A stretch of DNA of 64,000 bases from Streptomyces sp. ITFR-16 (GCF_031844705.1 NZ_CP134609.1:806001-870000); one strand, 5' to 3'. Positions 15,586 to 24,020 are shown, counted from the stretch's first letter. Numbers and translations: made by a program. Notes: generated by a model not told the origin, from the letters alone.

Positions 15586-17375
15586 GCGGGTTCTCCTTCG
15601 TCGTGAACGGCGGGCGCCCCGGAGGACACCCAGAAGCGGACGGACTCCACCAGCACGATCAGGGCCACGGCGACGGCGAGGGCGGTGAGTGCCAGGGTGA
15701 AGCCGGAGGTGCCGGTGAGTACGGCGGCGAGGACGGCCACCACCAGGGTCCGGCCCTCGTGTCCGCCGATCGTGCGCACCAGCCACTGGGGCGGGGCGCC
15801 GGTGCCGCCTCGGATGCGGTACACCGTGTCGTAGTGATGGTAGGCGACCGCCGAGACGAGCCCGAAGGCCGCGGGGAGGGCCCCGTCGATGTCGCTGCGG
15901 GCGGCCAGGGCGAGGATCGTGCAGTATTCGGCGGCCCGGAAGACCGGGGGCACCAGCCAGTCGAGTGCGCCCTTGAGCGGCCGGGCCACGGCTATGCCGG
16001 AGCAGACGGCGTAGAAAACGGCGGCGATGATTGTCTGCCGGCTGCCGAACGGCTGCTGGAGCGCGGCGGCGATCAGGGCGCCGGCGCCGACGAGGGCCAC
16101 CGCGGGGGCGGTCCAGGCGCCGGGGATCCGGGGGCCGCGCGCCGCGACGAGCCGGGCGATCGGGCCGGAGTCCGCGAGGTCCGCGAGAGCCTGGGCGGCG
16201 CGGTCGGTGCGGCTGGCCCTGCGGGTCAGGGAGCGCAGGAGCCGGCCCGCGGTGGTGTAGCAGGCGGCGAAGGAGCAGCCGACCAGCAGCGCGTAGAAGA
16301 CGATCCGCGGGGTGGTCACCGCGGTGAGCACGGCGATCATCGCCCAGCGCTCGCCGATCGGGAGGACGATCATCCGGCGCAGCCAGACCGTCCAGCCGAC
16401 GCTGTCGAGCTTGTCGGAGAGGGCGGCGGTCGGACTGGAGTTCGCCACCGCGTCGTGGTTCGCCTCGTTGAACGAGAAGTCGATGACGTGGCGGCAGGAC
16501 TGGAGCACCATCGCGCCGAGCGCCAGGGCCCAGACGTCGTCGCCGCCCCGTGCGGCGCCGAGGGCGAGTCCCGCGTAGTACGCGTACTCCTTGGCGCGGT
16601 CGAAGGTGGCGTCCAGCCAGGCGCCCATCGTGGAGTACTGCAGCGAGTAGCGGGCGAGCTGCCCGTCGGTGCAGTCCAGGACGAAGGAGAAGAGCAGCAG
16701 CAGTCCGGCGGCGACGTACCCGCCGCGGGTGCCGGTGGCCGCGCAGCCCGCCGCGACCAGGGCGGTGAGCAGGGACGCGGTGGTGACCTGGTTCGGCGTG
16801 AGGCCCCGGCGCGCGCACCAGCGGGCGAGGTAGCGCGAGTAGGGGCTGATGCAGTACGTGGTGAAGAAGCCGTCGCGGGCCTTCACGGCGCTGCGCAGCC
16901 GGACCGCCTCGTCGTCCACGGCGTCCACGGCGGAGCGGGCGGCGGCGCGGGCCGCCTCGTCCGTCGGCACGGCGGCGACGAGCGAGCCGAGCTCGGGGCG
17001 CTGGACCTCGGCGCCCTCGGCGTCCATGGCGGCGGCCAGCCGGCCCGGCACGGTGCGGTCGGTGACCACGGCGGTGCTGCCGGCGGGGACGCCCGCGCCG
17101 ACGGCCTCGGTGGTCGTGCGCAGGGCGCGGACCAGGGCGGGGCGCGCCCCGGGCTGCGCGGTGAGCGCGCCCGGCACGGCGGCCGCGGGGAACCGGGGGT
17201 CGGTCAGTGCGAGCCGCAGGGCGTGGACGTGGCCGACGAAGCGGGGGTCGACGAGCGCGACCCGGTCATCGGCCGGGACGGCGGACAGCAGCCGCGCCGC
17301 TTCGGTGACGTCGGCGGCTGCCCGTACGTCGAAGCCCAGTGACCTCAGATCGCCTTCGAGCGACGATCCGGGCAC
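15582..17375 (-). CDS. Three-part CDP-alcohol phosphatidyltransferase with C-terminal DUF5941-like region
   Basis: The 597-residue protein has an N-terminal soluble domain (about 1-150, alpha/beta with VALVDPRFVG and AVVTDRTVP) that looks like a degenerate nucleotidyltransferase without the GXGXR loop. A CDP-alcohol transferase domain follows, with the full motif DCTDGQLAR...GAWLDATFDR, all four Asp present. A long C-terminal multi-span region resembles, from memory, DUF5941. The layout recalls bifunctional inositol-phosphate cytidylyltransferase/DIPP synthases. The start is GTG at 17375 with a poor ribosome site. It heads the five-gene minus-strand set and is probably the active lipid or polyol-phosphate transferase. 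Confidence 0.8.
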   Translation of the reverse strand: MPGSSLEGDLRSLGFDVRAAADVTEAARLLSAVPADDRVALVDPRFVGHVHALRLALTDPRFPAAAVPGALTAQPGARPALVRALRTTTEAVGAGVPAGSTAVVTDRTVPGRLAAAMDAEGAEVQRPELGSLVAAVPTDEAARAAARSAVDAVDDEAVRLRSAVKARDGFFTTYCISPYSRYLARWCARRGLTPNQVTTASLLTALVAAGCAATGTRGGYVAAGLLLLFSFVLDCTDGQLARYSLQYSTMGAWLDATFDRAKEYAYYAGLALGAARGGDDVWALALGAMVLQSCRHVIDFSFNEANHDAVANSSPTAALSDKLDSVGWTVWLRRMIVLPIGERWAMIAVLTAVTTPRIVFYALLVGCSFAACYTTAGRLLRSLTRRASRTDRAAQALADLADSGPIARLVAARGPRIPGAWTAPAVALVGAGALIAAALQQPFGSRQTIIAAVFYAVCSGIAVARPLKGALDWLVPPVFRAAEYCTILALAARSDIDGALPAAFGLVSAVAYHHYDTVYRIRGGTGAPPQWLVRTIGGHEGRTLVVAVLAAVLTGTSGFTLALTALAVAVALIVLVESVRFWVSSGAPAVHDEGEPA

Positions 17376-17796
17376 CGGAGCACCTGTGAGAATGGCGGTC
17401 GACAGACGAACTCACTCCTTGGGTGCTGACACGGATCGGCACACGACAGTGCGGCCTGATGCGGCCGGCGGCATGTCGGCAGAGGCTATCGGATGAACGG
17501 AAGCGCGAGTTCACTGCCCGTTTGTGCTCCGTTCCGGATGGAGCGGGATCATGCGCGCCGTCCGCGATCATCATCGTCGATGGCCGCCTCACCTGACAAA
17601 ACACGGCGGATCCCGACGCTCGCCGCAGGCCGCCGCCCCGGGCGGGGCACCGCGCTGACCTGCGATCGTTTCCGCAGGTCAGGACAGTTGACAACGGTGT
17701 TCAGTGCCGTGTTGCCCGATACCCCTCACCCGTAGTTCACTGACACTGTCCGGGCCGATCACGCCCGGGTCCGCGAGACGACCGGGAGGCGTCCCC
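17376..17796. other. Divergent intergenic region with inverted repeat
   Basis: About 420 bp between the divergent CDP-alcohol transferase and the metal exporter. It should hold both promoters. A TTGACA is present on the plus strand at 17689-17694, but I find no convincing -10 at the right distance. A 9-bp inverted repeat lies just upstream of it (listed separately). Short frames here lack ribosome sites and I do not call genes. Confidence 0.5.
17656..17681. promoter_or_regulatory. Inverted repeat upstream of the CDF transporter
   Basis: TGACCTGCG and CGCAGGTCA form perfect 9-bp arms around an 8-base spacer, 116 bp before the transporter ATG and just upstream of a TTGACA. It could be an operator for a metal-sensing repressor, or a hairpin. 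It does not resemble a Zur box. Confidence 0.35.
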
Positions 17797-18738
17797 ATGG
17801 GGGCTGGGCACGATCACGGACATACGCACGGGGGGCCCGCGCCCACCGGCACGGCCGCCGCCGCGTACAAGGGACGGCTGCGCATCGCGCTGGCCATCAC
17901 ACTCAGCGTGACGGTGATGGAGGTCGTCGGGGGTCTGCTGTCCGGATCGCTGGCGCTGATCGCCGACGCGGCCCACATGGCGACCGACGCCCTGGGCCTC
18001 GGCATGGCGCTGCTGGCGATCCATTTCGCCAACCGGCCGGCCGGCCCGAACCGCACCTTCGGCTACGCCCGCGCCGAGATCCTCGCCGCGCTGGCCAACT
18101 GTGTGCTGCTGCTCGGGGTGGGCGGCTATCTGCTCTTCGAGGCGGTGGAGCGCTTCATCAGCCCCACCGAGACCCGGGGCGGGCTGACCATCGCCTTCGC
18201 CCTGGTCGGCCTGGTCGCGAACATGGTGTCGCTGTCGCTGCTGATGCGCGGCCAGAAGGACAGTCTCAATGTGCGCGGCGCCTATCTGGAGGTGCTCGCC
18301 GACACGCTCGGCTCGGTCACGGTGCTGGTCTCGGCGGGCATCGTCCTGGCGACCGGCTGGCAGGCGGCGGACCCGGTCGCCTCACTGGCCATCGGCCTGA
18401 TGATCGTCCCGCGTACGGTGAAGCTGCTCCGGGAGACGCTGAACGTGCTGCTGGAGTCGGCACCCCAGGGCGTCGACATGGGAGAGGTACGCGACCACAT
18501 CACGGCCCTGCCCGGGGTGCTGGACGTGCACGACCTGCACGCCTGGACGATCACCTCCGGCATGCCGGTGCTCTCCGCCCATGTGGTGGTGCACCAGGAG
18601 CTGCTGGACTCGATCGGGCACGAGAAGCTGCTGCACGAGCTGCAGGGCTGCCTCGGCGACCACTTCGACGTCGAGCACTGCACCTTCCAGCTGGAGCCGA
18701 GCGGCCACGCGGAGCACGAGGCGAAGCTCTGCCACTGA
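17797..18738 (+). CDS. Cation diffusion facilitator (CzcD-like metal exporter)
   Basis: The 313-residue inner-membrane antiporter should export divalent metal, most likely Zn2+, against protons. The N-terminus is His-rich (HDHGHTHGG). TM2 holds the canonical HxxxD site (His60, Asp64 in AAHMATDAL). In TM5 the usual HxxxD is replaced by ExxxD (Glu165, Asp169 in YLEVLADTLG), which may shift metal choice or coordination. A cytoplasmic ferredoxin-like C-terminal domain follows (VLDVHDLHAWTITSGMPVLSAH). The ATG at 17797 has a GGAGGC 6 bp upstream; longer forms lack a ribosome site. Confidence 0.92.
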   Translation: MGAGHDHGHTHGGPAPTGTAAAAYKGRLRIALAITLSVTVMEVVGGLLSGSLALIADAAHMATDALGLGMALLAIHFANRPAGPNRTFGYARAEILAALANCVLLLGVGGYLLFEAVERFISPTETRGGLTIAFALVGLVANMVSLSLLMRGQKDSLNVRGAYLEVLADTLGSVTVLVSAGIVLATGWQAADPVASLAIGLMIVPRTVKLLRETLNVLLESAPQGVDMGEVRDHITALPGVLDVHDLHAWTITSGMPVLSAHVVVHQELLDSIGHEKLLHELQGCLGDHFDVEHCTFQLEPSGHAEHEAKLCH

Positions 18739-18841
18739 CCCGCCGGCCGGACCCTTCGGCCCGGCCGCCCGGAAGGACGCCCGGAGGAATCCCCCGTGTA
18801 GGGTTTTCGCTTTCGCAGAGGTGTACGAAAGGGTTCTCACG

Positions 18842-19423
18842 TTGACCGACGCCGATCAGATCCCGGACGCCCCCACCCCTCCGCCTTTGCCCTCTTCTCC
18901 CTCCTCCTCGGCGCAGGCCCGCTGGCGGACCCGCCCCGAGACACCCGCCGACATCGCCGCCGTGCACGCGGTGAACGTTGCCGCGTTCCCGACCGGGGCC
19001 GAAGCCGATCTGGTGGACGCCCTGCGCGCCGACCCGTCGGCCTGGCTGCCCGGGCTCTCGTACGTCGCCGAGGGCCCCGACGGCTCCGTGGCCGCGCATG
19101 CGCTGCTGACGCGCTGCCGGGTCGGGGGCGCACCCGCCCTGGCACTGGCCCCGGTGGCCACGGCCCCGGAGCATCAGCGCCGGGGCGCCGGGCAGGCCGT
19201 GGTGCGGGCCGCGCTCCATGCCGCCGGGCAGCACGGGGAGTCGCTGGTCCTGGTGCTCGGCCATCCCGAGTACTACCCGAAGTTCGGTTTCGTCCCGGCG
19301 TCGCGGTTCGGGATCCGGGCGCCGTTCGAGGTGCCGGACGAGGCGATGATGGCGCTCGTCCTCGATGATTCCGCGCCCGTTCCGCGGGGCACGATTGAGT
19401 ATCCGACGGCATTCGGGGTCTGA
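18842..19423 (+). CDS. GNAT family N-acetyltransferase
   Basis: A 193-residue acetyltransferase of the YhbS-like type. The acetyl-CoA loop is VATAPEHQRRGAGQAVV (motif A, Q/RxxGxG/A) after the beta-4 strand, and GHPEYYPKFGFVPA is the motif B region typical of this subgroup. A proline/serine-rich linker occupies residues 8-25. The start is taken as TTG at 18842, 10 bases after an AAAGGG; a GTG seven codons upstream is possible. The substrate is unknown. It stands alone between the CDF exporter and idi on the same strand. Confidence 0.85.
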   Translation: MTDADQIPDAPTPPPLPSSPSSSAQARWRTRPETPADIAAVHAVNVAAFPTGAEADLVDALRADPSAWLPGLSYVAEGPDGSVAAHALLTRCRVGGAPALALAPVATAPEHQRRGAGQAVVRAALHAAGQHGESLVLVLGHPEYYPKFGFVPASRFGIRAPFEVPDEAMMALVLDDSAPVPRGTIEYPTAFGV

Positions 19424-19568
19424 CGTGCCGTCGGACCGCCGCGCCCGGGTGGCCCGGCGGGACGGACATGCCAGGACCCGAAGTGCGGACAAGCCGCTTT
19501 TGTACGGCAGACTTGACCGGACTCGACGGGACCGGCGCACGGGGCCGGGACCACAGCGAAGGATGGGT

Positions 19569-20162
19569 ATGCCGACCACACCAGCCACCGCGGCGAACAC
19601 CTCGTCGAACGGCACAGCAGAAGCGATCATGCTCGAACTGGTCGACGAGAACGGCACCACCATCGGCACGGCGGAGAAGCTCGCCGCCCACCAGGCCCCC
19701 GGGCAGCTGCACCGGGCGTTCTCCGTGTTCCTCTTCGACGAGCAGGGCCGGCTGCTGCTCCAGCGTCGTGCGCTCGGCAAGTACCACTCCCCCGGTGTCT
19801 GGTCCAACACCTGTTGCGGCCACCCGTACCCGGGCGAGGCGCCCTTCGCCGCCGCCGCCCGGCGTACGTACGAGGAGCTGGGCATCTCGCCCTCGCTGCT
19901 GGCCGAGGCCGGCACCGTCCGCTACAACCACCCGGACCCGGCCTCGGGCCTGGTGGAGCAGGAGTTCAACCACCTCTTCGTCGGCATGGCCCAGGAGCGG
20001 CTCGCCCCGGACCCGGAGGAGGTCGGCGAGACGGACTTCGTGACCTCGGCGGAGCTGGCCGAGCGGCACGCCCGGGCGCCGTTCTCCGCGTGGTTCATGA
20101 CCGTGCTCGACGCGGCCCGGCCCGCGATCCGCGAGCTGACCGGACCGGCCGCCGGCTGGTAG
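19569..20162 (+). CDS. idi: Isopentenyl-diphosphate delta-isomerase (type I)
   Basis: IDI interconverts IPP and DMAPP, the two C5 units used by prenyl synthases. The 197-residue Nudix-fold protein has the catalytic cysteine in SNTCCGHP (Cys82 or Cys83 by my count) and the catalytic glutamate in VEQEFNHLF (Glu130/Glu132). Metal-binding histidines are in LHRAFSV and GKYHSPGVW. The ATG at 19569 follows AAGGA at 5 bp; an ATG two codons earlier is also in frame. It lies about 10 kb from the hopanoid operon on the opposite strand and probably balances C5 units for it. Confidence 0.95.
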   Translation: MPTTPATAANTSSNGTAEAIMLELVDENGTTIGTAEKLAAHQAPGQLHRAFSVFLFDEQGRLLLQRRALGKYHSPGVWSNTCCGHPYPGEAPFAAAARRTYEELGISPSLLAEAGTVRYNHPDPASGLVEQEFNHLFVGMAQERLAPDPEEVGETDFVTSAELAERHARAPFSAWFMTVLDAARPAIRELTGPAAGW

Positions 20163-20185
20163 TCACGACCGCCGCCGCGGAAGGG

Positions 20186-20641
20186 TCACAGGCCGGGGCT
20201 GAGCGGCAGGGCCGCCCAGATGACCTTTCCGCCGCCCGCGGTGTGCTCGACGTCGCAGGTGCCGCCCGCCTCCCGGGTGATCTCGCGGACCAGCAGCAGA
20301 CCGCGCCCGCCGGTCTGCGCGTAGTCCGTCTCCAGCGCCGTCGGGCGGTACGGGTGGTTGTCCTCGACGGACACCCGGATCCAGTCGGCCTCCACCGCCA
20401 CCTCCACCGCCAGCTCCGGCGAGAGCAGCGCGGCGTGCTTCACGGCGTTGGTGACCAGCTCGGACACGATGAGCAGCAGGCCCTGGGCGATGTCCTCGTC
20501 GAGCGGCACGCCTTGGCGCTCCAGCAGGTCGCGTACGGCGTGCCGGGCCTGGGGTACGGAGACGTCCGTCGCCGGGGCGGTGAACCGCCAGACTCCCTCG
20601 TACGACACGGGCCGGGCGGGGACACTCCCGCGGCTCTCCAT
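20186..20641 (-). CDS. ATP-binding protein, anti-sigma factor type (RsbW/SpoIIAB-like HATPase)
   Basis: The 151-residue protein is a single GHKL ATPase domain: LIVSELVTNAVKHA (N-box) near residue 72, VEDNHPYRP (G1), and TGGRGLLLVREI (G2). Streptomyces have dozens of these, acting as anti-sigma or anti-anti-sigma kinases (family knowledge). I use the ATG at 20641; an in-frame GTG nine codons upstream and a longer frame to 20722 lack better ribosome sites. No sigma factor or antagonist gene is adjacent, so its partner is unknown. Confidence 0.85.
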   Translation of the reverse strand: MESRGSVPARPVSYEGVWRFTAPATDVSVPQARHAVRDLLERQGVPLDEDIAQGLLLIVSELVTNAVKHAALLSPELAVEVAVEADWIRVSVEDNHPYRPTALETDYAQTGGRGLLLVREITREAGGTCDVEHTAGGGKVIWAALPLSPGL

Positions 20642-20775
20642 AGTCCGGTACCCGCTCTCCACTCGGTGGTGACTGCACGTCGAGTACAGAGTGCGGGGCG
20701 TAGTCGGTCCGGTCCGTACCACTGAACAGAAGTCGATTCGTATCGACAGAACTTGACCGAATAGATGCAGGAAAG

Positions 20776-21399
20776 TCAGCCTTCGGACCGCTTCTGCTCG
20801 TCTTTCGTGAGGCGGTCCGTTTCTCCCCCGGGCGCCATCTGGTCCGAGACCATCGAGACGATACGGCGGCCCCCGATGCCGATGGCGATGAGCCCGAGCC
20901 CGTCGAAGAGCAGCGCCAGCGAGAAGAACAGGCCGAGCACGTAGAGGCTGCTGTGCGGCCAGTCGAAGAGGACCAGCAGCCCCAGCAGCAGGCCGAAGGC
21001 GCCCTGGAGCAGCGTCCAGCCGAACTGGGGGCCGCGCACCACCACGCTGCCGACCAGGCGGAACACTCCTCCGGTCAGGAAGAGCAGGGCGGCGAACATG
21101 GTCAGCGCCTCGGCCGTGCCGTGCGGGTGGCGGATGACGACGAGCCCGGCGGCGATGTTCAGGGCCGCGACCACCACGCCCAGCCAGAAGTAGTTGGTGC
21201 CGCGCGACTGGATGGCGTGCAGCAGCCCGACCAGGCCGCCGATCAGCAGCAGCCAGCCGAACAGGAGCATCGAGGTGAGCGTCGCGACGCCCGTGTAGAC
21301 GAGGCCGACCAGGCCGGCGACGACGAGCAGGATGCCGAGCAGGGCCAGACCGCCGAAACTGCGGTTGAGCTTCCTGCCCTCTTTTGCGGGATCGGCCAC
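20776..21399 (-). CDS. HdeD family membrane protein (DUF308)
   Basis: The 207-residue protein has six hydrophobic segments grouped as three hairpin pairs, for example LALLGILLVVAGLVGLVYTG and SMLLFGWLLLIGGLVGLLHA, which is the DUF308/HdeD pattern. E. coli HdeD is linked to acid resistance; the role in actinobacteria is not established. A charged, hydrophilic C-terminus (TDRLTKDEQKRSEG) should be cytoplasmic. It starts at GTG 21399, divergent from the crotonase gene by about 80 bp. Confidence 0.88.
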   Translation of the reverse strand: MADPAKEGRKLNRSFGGLALLGILLVVAGLVGLVYTGVATLTSMLLFGWLLLIGGLVGLLHAIQSRGTNYFWLGVVVAALNIAAGLVVIRHPHGTAEALTMFAALLFLTGGVFRLVGSVVVRGPQFGWTLLQGAFGLLLGLLVLFDWPHSSLYVLGLFFSLALLFDGLGLIAIGIGGRRIVSMVSDQMAPGGETDRLTKDEQKRSEG

Positions 21400-21479
21400 G
21401 GCTGGCTCCTCACGGTGCGTGTCTGCTGCGCGACCCCTTCTTGATCATAGGTTCGAACCGCCTGGATAGCATCCGGCGT

Positions 21480-22256
21480 ATGGACCGTACGGAACCGAGG
21501 CTGGAGCACACCGTCACGGACGGCGTCGCCACCGTCGTCATCAGCAACCCCGCCAAGCGCAACGCGATGACGGCCGCCATGTGGCAGTCGCTGCCCGTGC
21601 TGCTGGACCGGCTGGCCGCCGATCCCTCGGTGCGCGCCCTGGTGCTGACGGGCGCCGGGGACACCTTCTGCGCCGGCGCGGACATCTCCTCGCTGCGCGA
21701 CCCCTCGGGCGACCCGCAGTCCCTCGCGGTGGCGGCGGAGGAGGCCCTGGCCGCCTTCCCCCTGCCGACGCTCGCGGCGGTGCGCGGCTACTGCGTCGGC
21801 GGGGGCAGCCAGCTGGCGGCCGCCTGCGATCTGCGGTTCGCGGAGGAGGGGGCGTCCTTCGGCGTCACACCGGCCCGGCTGGGGATCGTCTACGCCGCCT
21901 CCTCCACCCGGCGGCTGGTCGCGCTGACGGGGCCGGCGACGGCCAAGCACCTGCTGTTCTCGGCGGAGCTGATCGGTACGGAGCGGGCGCTGCGCACCGG
22001 GCTGGTGGACGAGGTGCTGCCGGCCGGCGAGCTGGACAAGCGGGTCGACGCCTACACGCGGACCCTGGTGTCCCGTTCCCGGCTGACCCAGGCGGCGGCC
22101 AAGGAGTTCGCCGACGGCCGGACGGACCGGGACGCGCACTGGGCGCGCGAGGCGCGCGGCAGCGGCGACACCGCGGAGGGGGTCGCCGCCTTCCTGGAGC
22201 GCCGGACCCCGCGCTTCACCTGGCCTGCCGGGGCGGCGGTCCCTGGCGAAGGATGA
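21480..22256 (+). CDS. Enoyl-CoA hydratase/isomerase family protein (crotonase)
   Basis: The 258-residue protein has the crotonase oxyanion-hole segments TFCAGADISSL (near residue 62) and VRGYCVGGGSQLAAACDLRFA (near 101). The catalytic Glu region reads TPARLGIVYAASSTRRLVALTG; the usual acidic residue after LG is not obvious, so hydratase activity is less certain than the fold. The ATG at 21480 begins MDRTEPRLEH. Its 3' end overlaps the convergent DJ-1 gene by 41 bp. The acyl-CoA substrate is unknown. Confidence 0.88.
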   Translation: MDRTEPRLEHTVTDGVATVVISNPAKRNAMTAAMWQSLPVLLDRLAADPSVRALVLTGAGDTFCAGADISSLRDPSGDPQSLAVAAEEALAAFPLPTLAAVRGYCVGGGSQLAAACDLRFAEEGASFGVTPARLGIVYAASSTRRLVALTGPATAKHLLFSAELIGTERALRTGLVDEVLPAGELDKRVDAYTRTLVSRSRLTQAAAKEFADGRTDRDAHWAREARGSGDTAEGVAAFLERRTPRFTWPAGAAVPGEG

Positions 22257-22878
22257 AGCGGCTCTTGGCGCGCCACTCCTCGACCAGCGCGGCCGGGGCC
22301 TTCTCGGGCGATCCCGCGTCGTACGGGGGCTGTGGGTCGTACTCGGTCAGGAGCTGCACGGCCTGGGCGGTGGTGTCGCCGGCGATCCGGCCGAGCAGGG
22401 TGAGACCCATGTCGATGCCGGCCGAGACGCCGGCGGCGGTGACGTACTTGCCGTCGACGACCACGCGCTCACCGGTGGGCTCGGCGTCGTACTCCTTGAG
22501 GGTGTCCAGGGCGAGCCAGTGCGAGGTGGCGCGGCGCCCGGTCAGCAGCCCGGCGGCGGCGAGCAGCAGCGACCCGGTGCAGACGGAGGTCGTCCAGGTG
22601 CTGGCCGCGTCGGCCCGGCGCAGCCAGCCGAGCAGCTTCTCGTTGTCCATCTGGGCGCTCTGCCCGGGGCCGCCGGGCACGATCACCACATCGGGGGCGG
22701 GGACCTCGTCGAGCGTCCGGTGGGCGACCAGTTCGAGGCTGCCGCTGTCGTTGCGCACCGCACCGGCGCGCTCGGCGACGAACACGGTCTCGGCTCCGGG
22801 GGTGCGGGACAGCATCTCGTAGGGCCCGACGGCGTCCAACGCGGTGAAGCGGTCGAAGAGGACGAGGGCGATCTGCAT
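22216..22878 (-). CDS. DJ-1/PfpI family protein (isocyanide hydratase-like)
   Basis: A 220-residue class-I glutamine-amidotransferase-like protein. The nucleophile elbow is TTSVCTGSLLLAAAGLL (Cys100), with VVIVPGGPGQ upstream and an early Glu at residue 21 (GPYEML) that pairs with the Cys in DJ-1 proteins. This pattern is close to isocyanide hydratase and to the N-terminal domain of GlxA regulators. The ATG at 22878 has GGAAGG upstream; a GTG at 22905 overlapping the regulator stop (GTGA) is the alternative. It is co-directional with and probably co-transcribed behind a GlxA-type regulator. Confidence 0.85.
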   Translation of the reverse strand: MQIALVLFDRFTALDAVGPYEMLSRTPGAETVFVAERAGAVRNDSGSLELVAHRTLDEVPAPDVVIVPGGPGQSAQMDNEKLLGWLRRADAASTWTTSVCTGSLLLAAAGLLTGRRATSHWLALDTLKEYDAEPTGERVVVDGKYVTAAGVSAGIDMGLTLLGRIAGDTTAQAVQLLTEYDPQPPYDAGSPEKAPAALVEEWRAKSRFILRQGPPPRQAR

Positions 22879-22901
22879 GGCGGGGCTGCCTTCCGGTCGG
22901 T

Positions 22902-23885
22902 TCACTGGGCGGGTTCGGTGGGGGCGGTGCGGGCCGTGCGCGGGCTGAAGCGGCGGCGGTATTCGGCGGGCGCCGTGCCGAGGGCCCTGACGAAGGCGCG
23001 GCGCATCGCCTCGGGGGTGCCGTAGCCGCAGTCCCGGGAGATCCGGGCGACGGCGTCGGTGGTGTCCTCCAGGAGCCGTCGGGCCTGTTCGAGGCGGACC
23101 CGGTCGACGTACCGGCCGGGCGTCACCCCGGTCTCCGCCTGGAACGCGCGGGCGAAGTGGCGCGGCGAGAGCCGGGCGCGGGCGGCGAGCGCCTCGACGG
23201 AGAGGTCCTCGCCGGGGTGCTCGGTGATCCAGTGCTGGACCTCGCGCAGTGGTTCACGGCCGGCCGTACGGGCGGTGAGCTGGGCGCTGAACTGCGCCTG
23301 GTTGCCGGGTCTGCGCAGGAAGACCACCAGATGCCGGGCGATCGCGAGCGCCACGTCCCGGCCGTGGTCCTCCTCGACCAGGGCGAGCGCGAGATCGATG
23401 CCGGCGGTGACCCCCGCGGAGGTGGCGAGCCGGCCGTCGCGCACGAAGATCGGCTCGGGGTCCACCTCGACGGCCGGATAGGTGCGGGCGAGGTGGTCGC
23501 AGACGTTCCAGTGGGTCGTCACCCGGTGCCCGTCCAGCTGTCCGGCCGCCGCCAGCAGCAGCGCGCCGCTGCACACGGAGACGAGCCGTTCGGGGCGCGG
23601 ACCGTGCGTCCGGAGCCACTCGACGAGAGCCGGGTCCGGGGCCCGGGTGCCCTGGCCGCCGGGGACCAGCAGGGTGTGCGGGGCCGCCGCGTCGGCCAGG
23701 CTCGTGTCGGGGACCAGCGTGAGCCCGCAGGACGTACGGACCGGGGCGCCGTCCAGCGAGGCGGTGCGCAGCTCGTACGTGATGCCGGGGAAGCGGGAGG
23801 CGCCGGCGAAGACCTCCATGGGCCCGGTCACATCGAGGCTCTGGACGTCGTCGAAGAGGACGACGAGGACGGATCGCTGGTTCAT
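22902..23885 (-). CDS. GlxA-type transcriptional regulator (DJ-1 domain plus AraC HTH)
   Basis: The 327-residue protein has an N-terminal DJ-1/PfpI domain (VLVVLFDDVQSLDVTGPMEVF, then TLLVPGGQGT and VSVCSGALLLAAAGQL with a Cys nucleophile). A C-terminal AraC pair of HTH motifs follows: SVEALAARARLSPRHFARAF and VARISRDCGYGTPEAMRRAF. I start at ATG 23885, eight bases after AGGA; an ATG three codons earlier is also possible. Related regulators sense small metabolites and switch neighbouring catabolic genes, so it likely controls the DJ-1 enzyme next to it. Confidence 0.88.
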   Translation of the reverse strand: MNQRSVLVVLFDDVQSLDVTGPMEVFAGASRFPGITYELRTASLDGAPVRTSCGLTLVPDTSLADAAAPHTLLVPGGQGTRAPDPALVEWLRTHGPRPERLVSVCSGALLLAAAGQLDGHRVTTHWNVCDHLARTYPAVEVDPEPIFVRDGRLATSAGVTAGIDLALALVEEDHGRDVALAIARHLVVFLRRPGNQAQFSAQLTARTAGREPLREVQHWITEHPGEDLSVEALAARARLSPRHFARAFQAETGVTPGRYVDRVRLEQARRLLEDTTDAVARISRDCGYGTPEAMRRAFVRALGTAPAEYRRRFSPRTARTAPTEPAQ

Positions 23886-24020
23886 GTCCGTCATCCTGGG
23901 CGGCCGGCGGGGGTGGCCGCAATGACGAGATACCCACCTTTCCTGCCATGCCCCGCTGCGGCGCATCTCACCGGGGTACCGGGGTACCGGCGCGTACCGA
24001 CCAGTCGGTAACGTGCGGGC

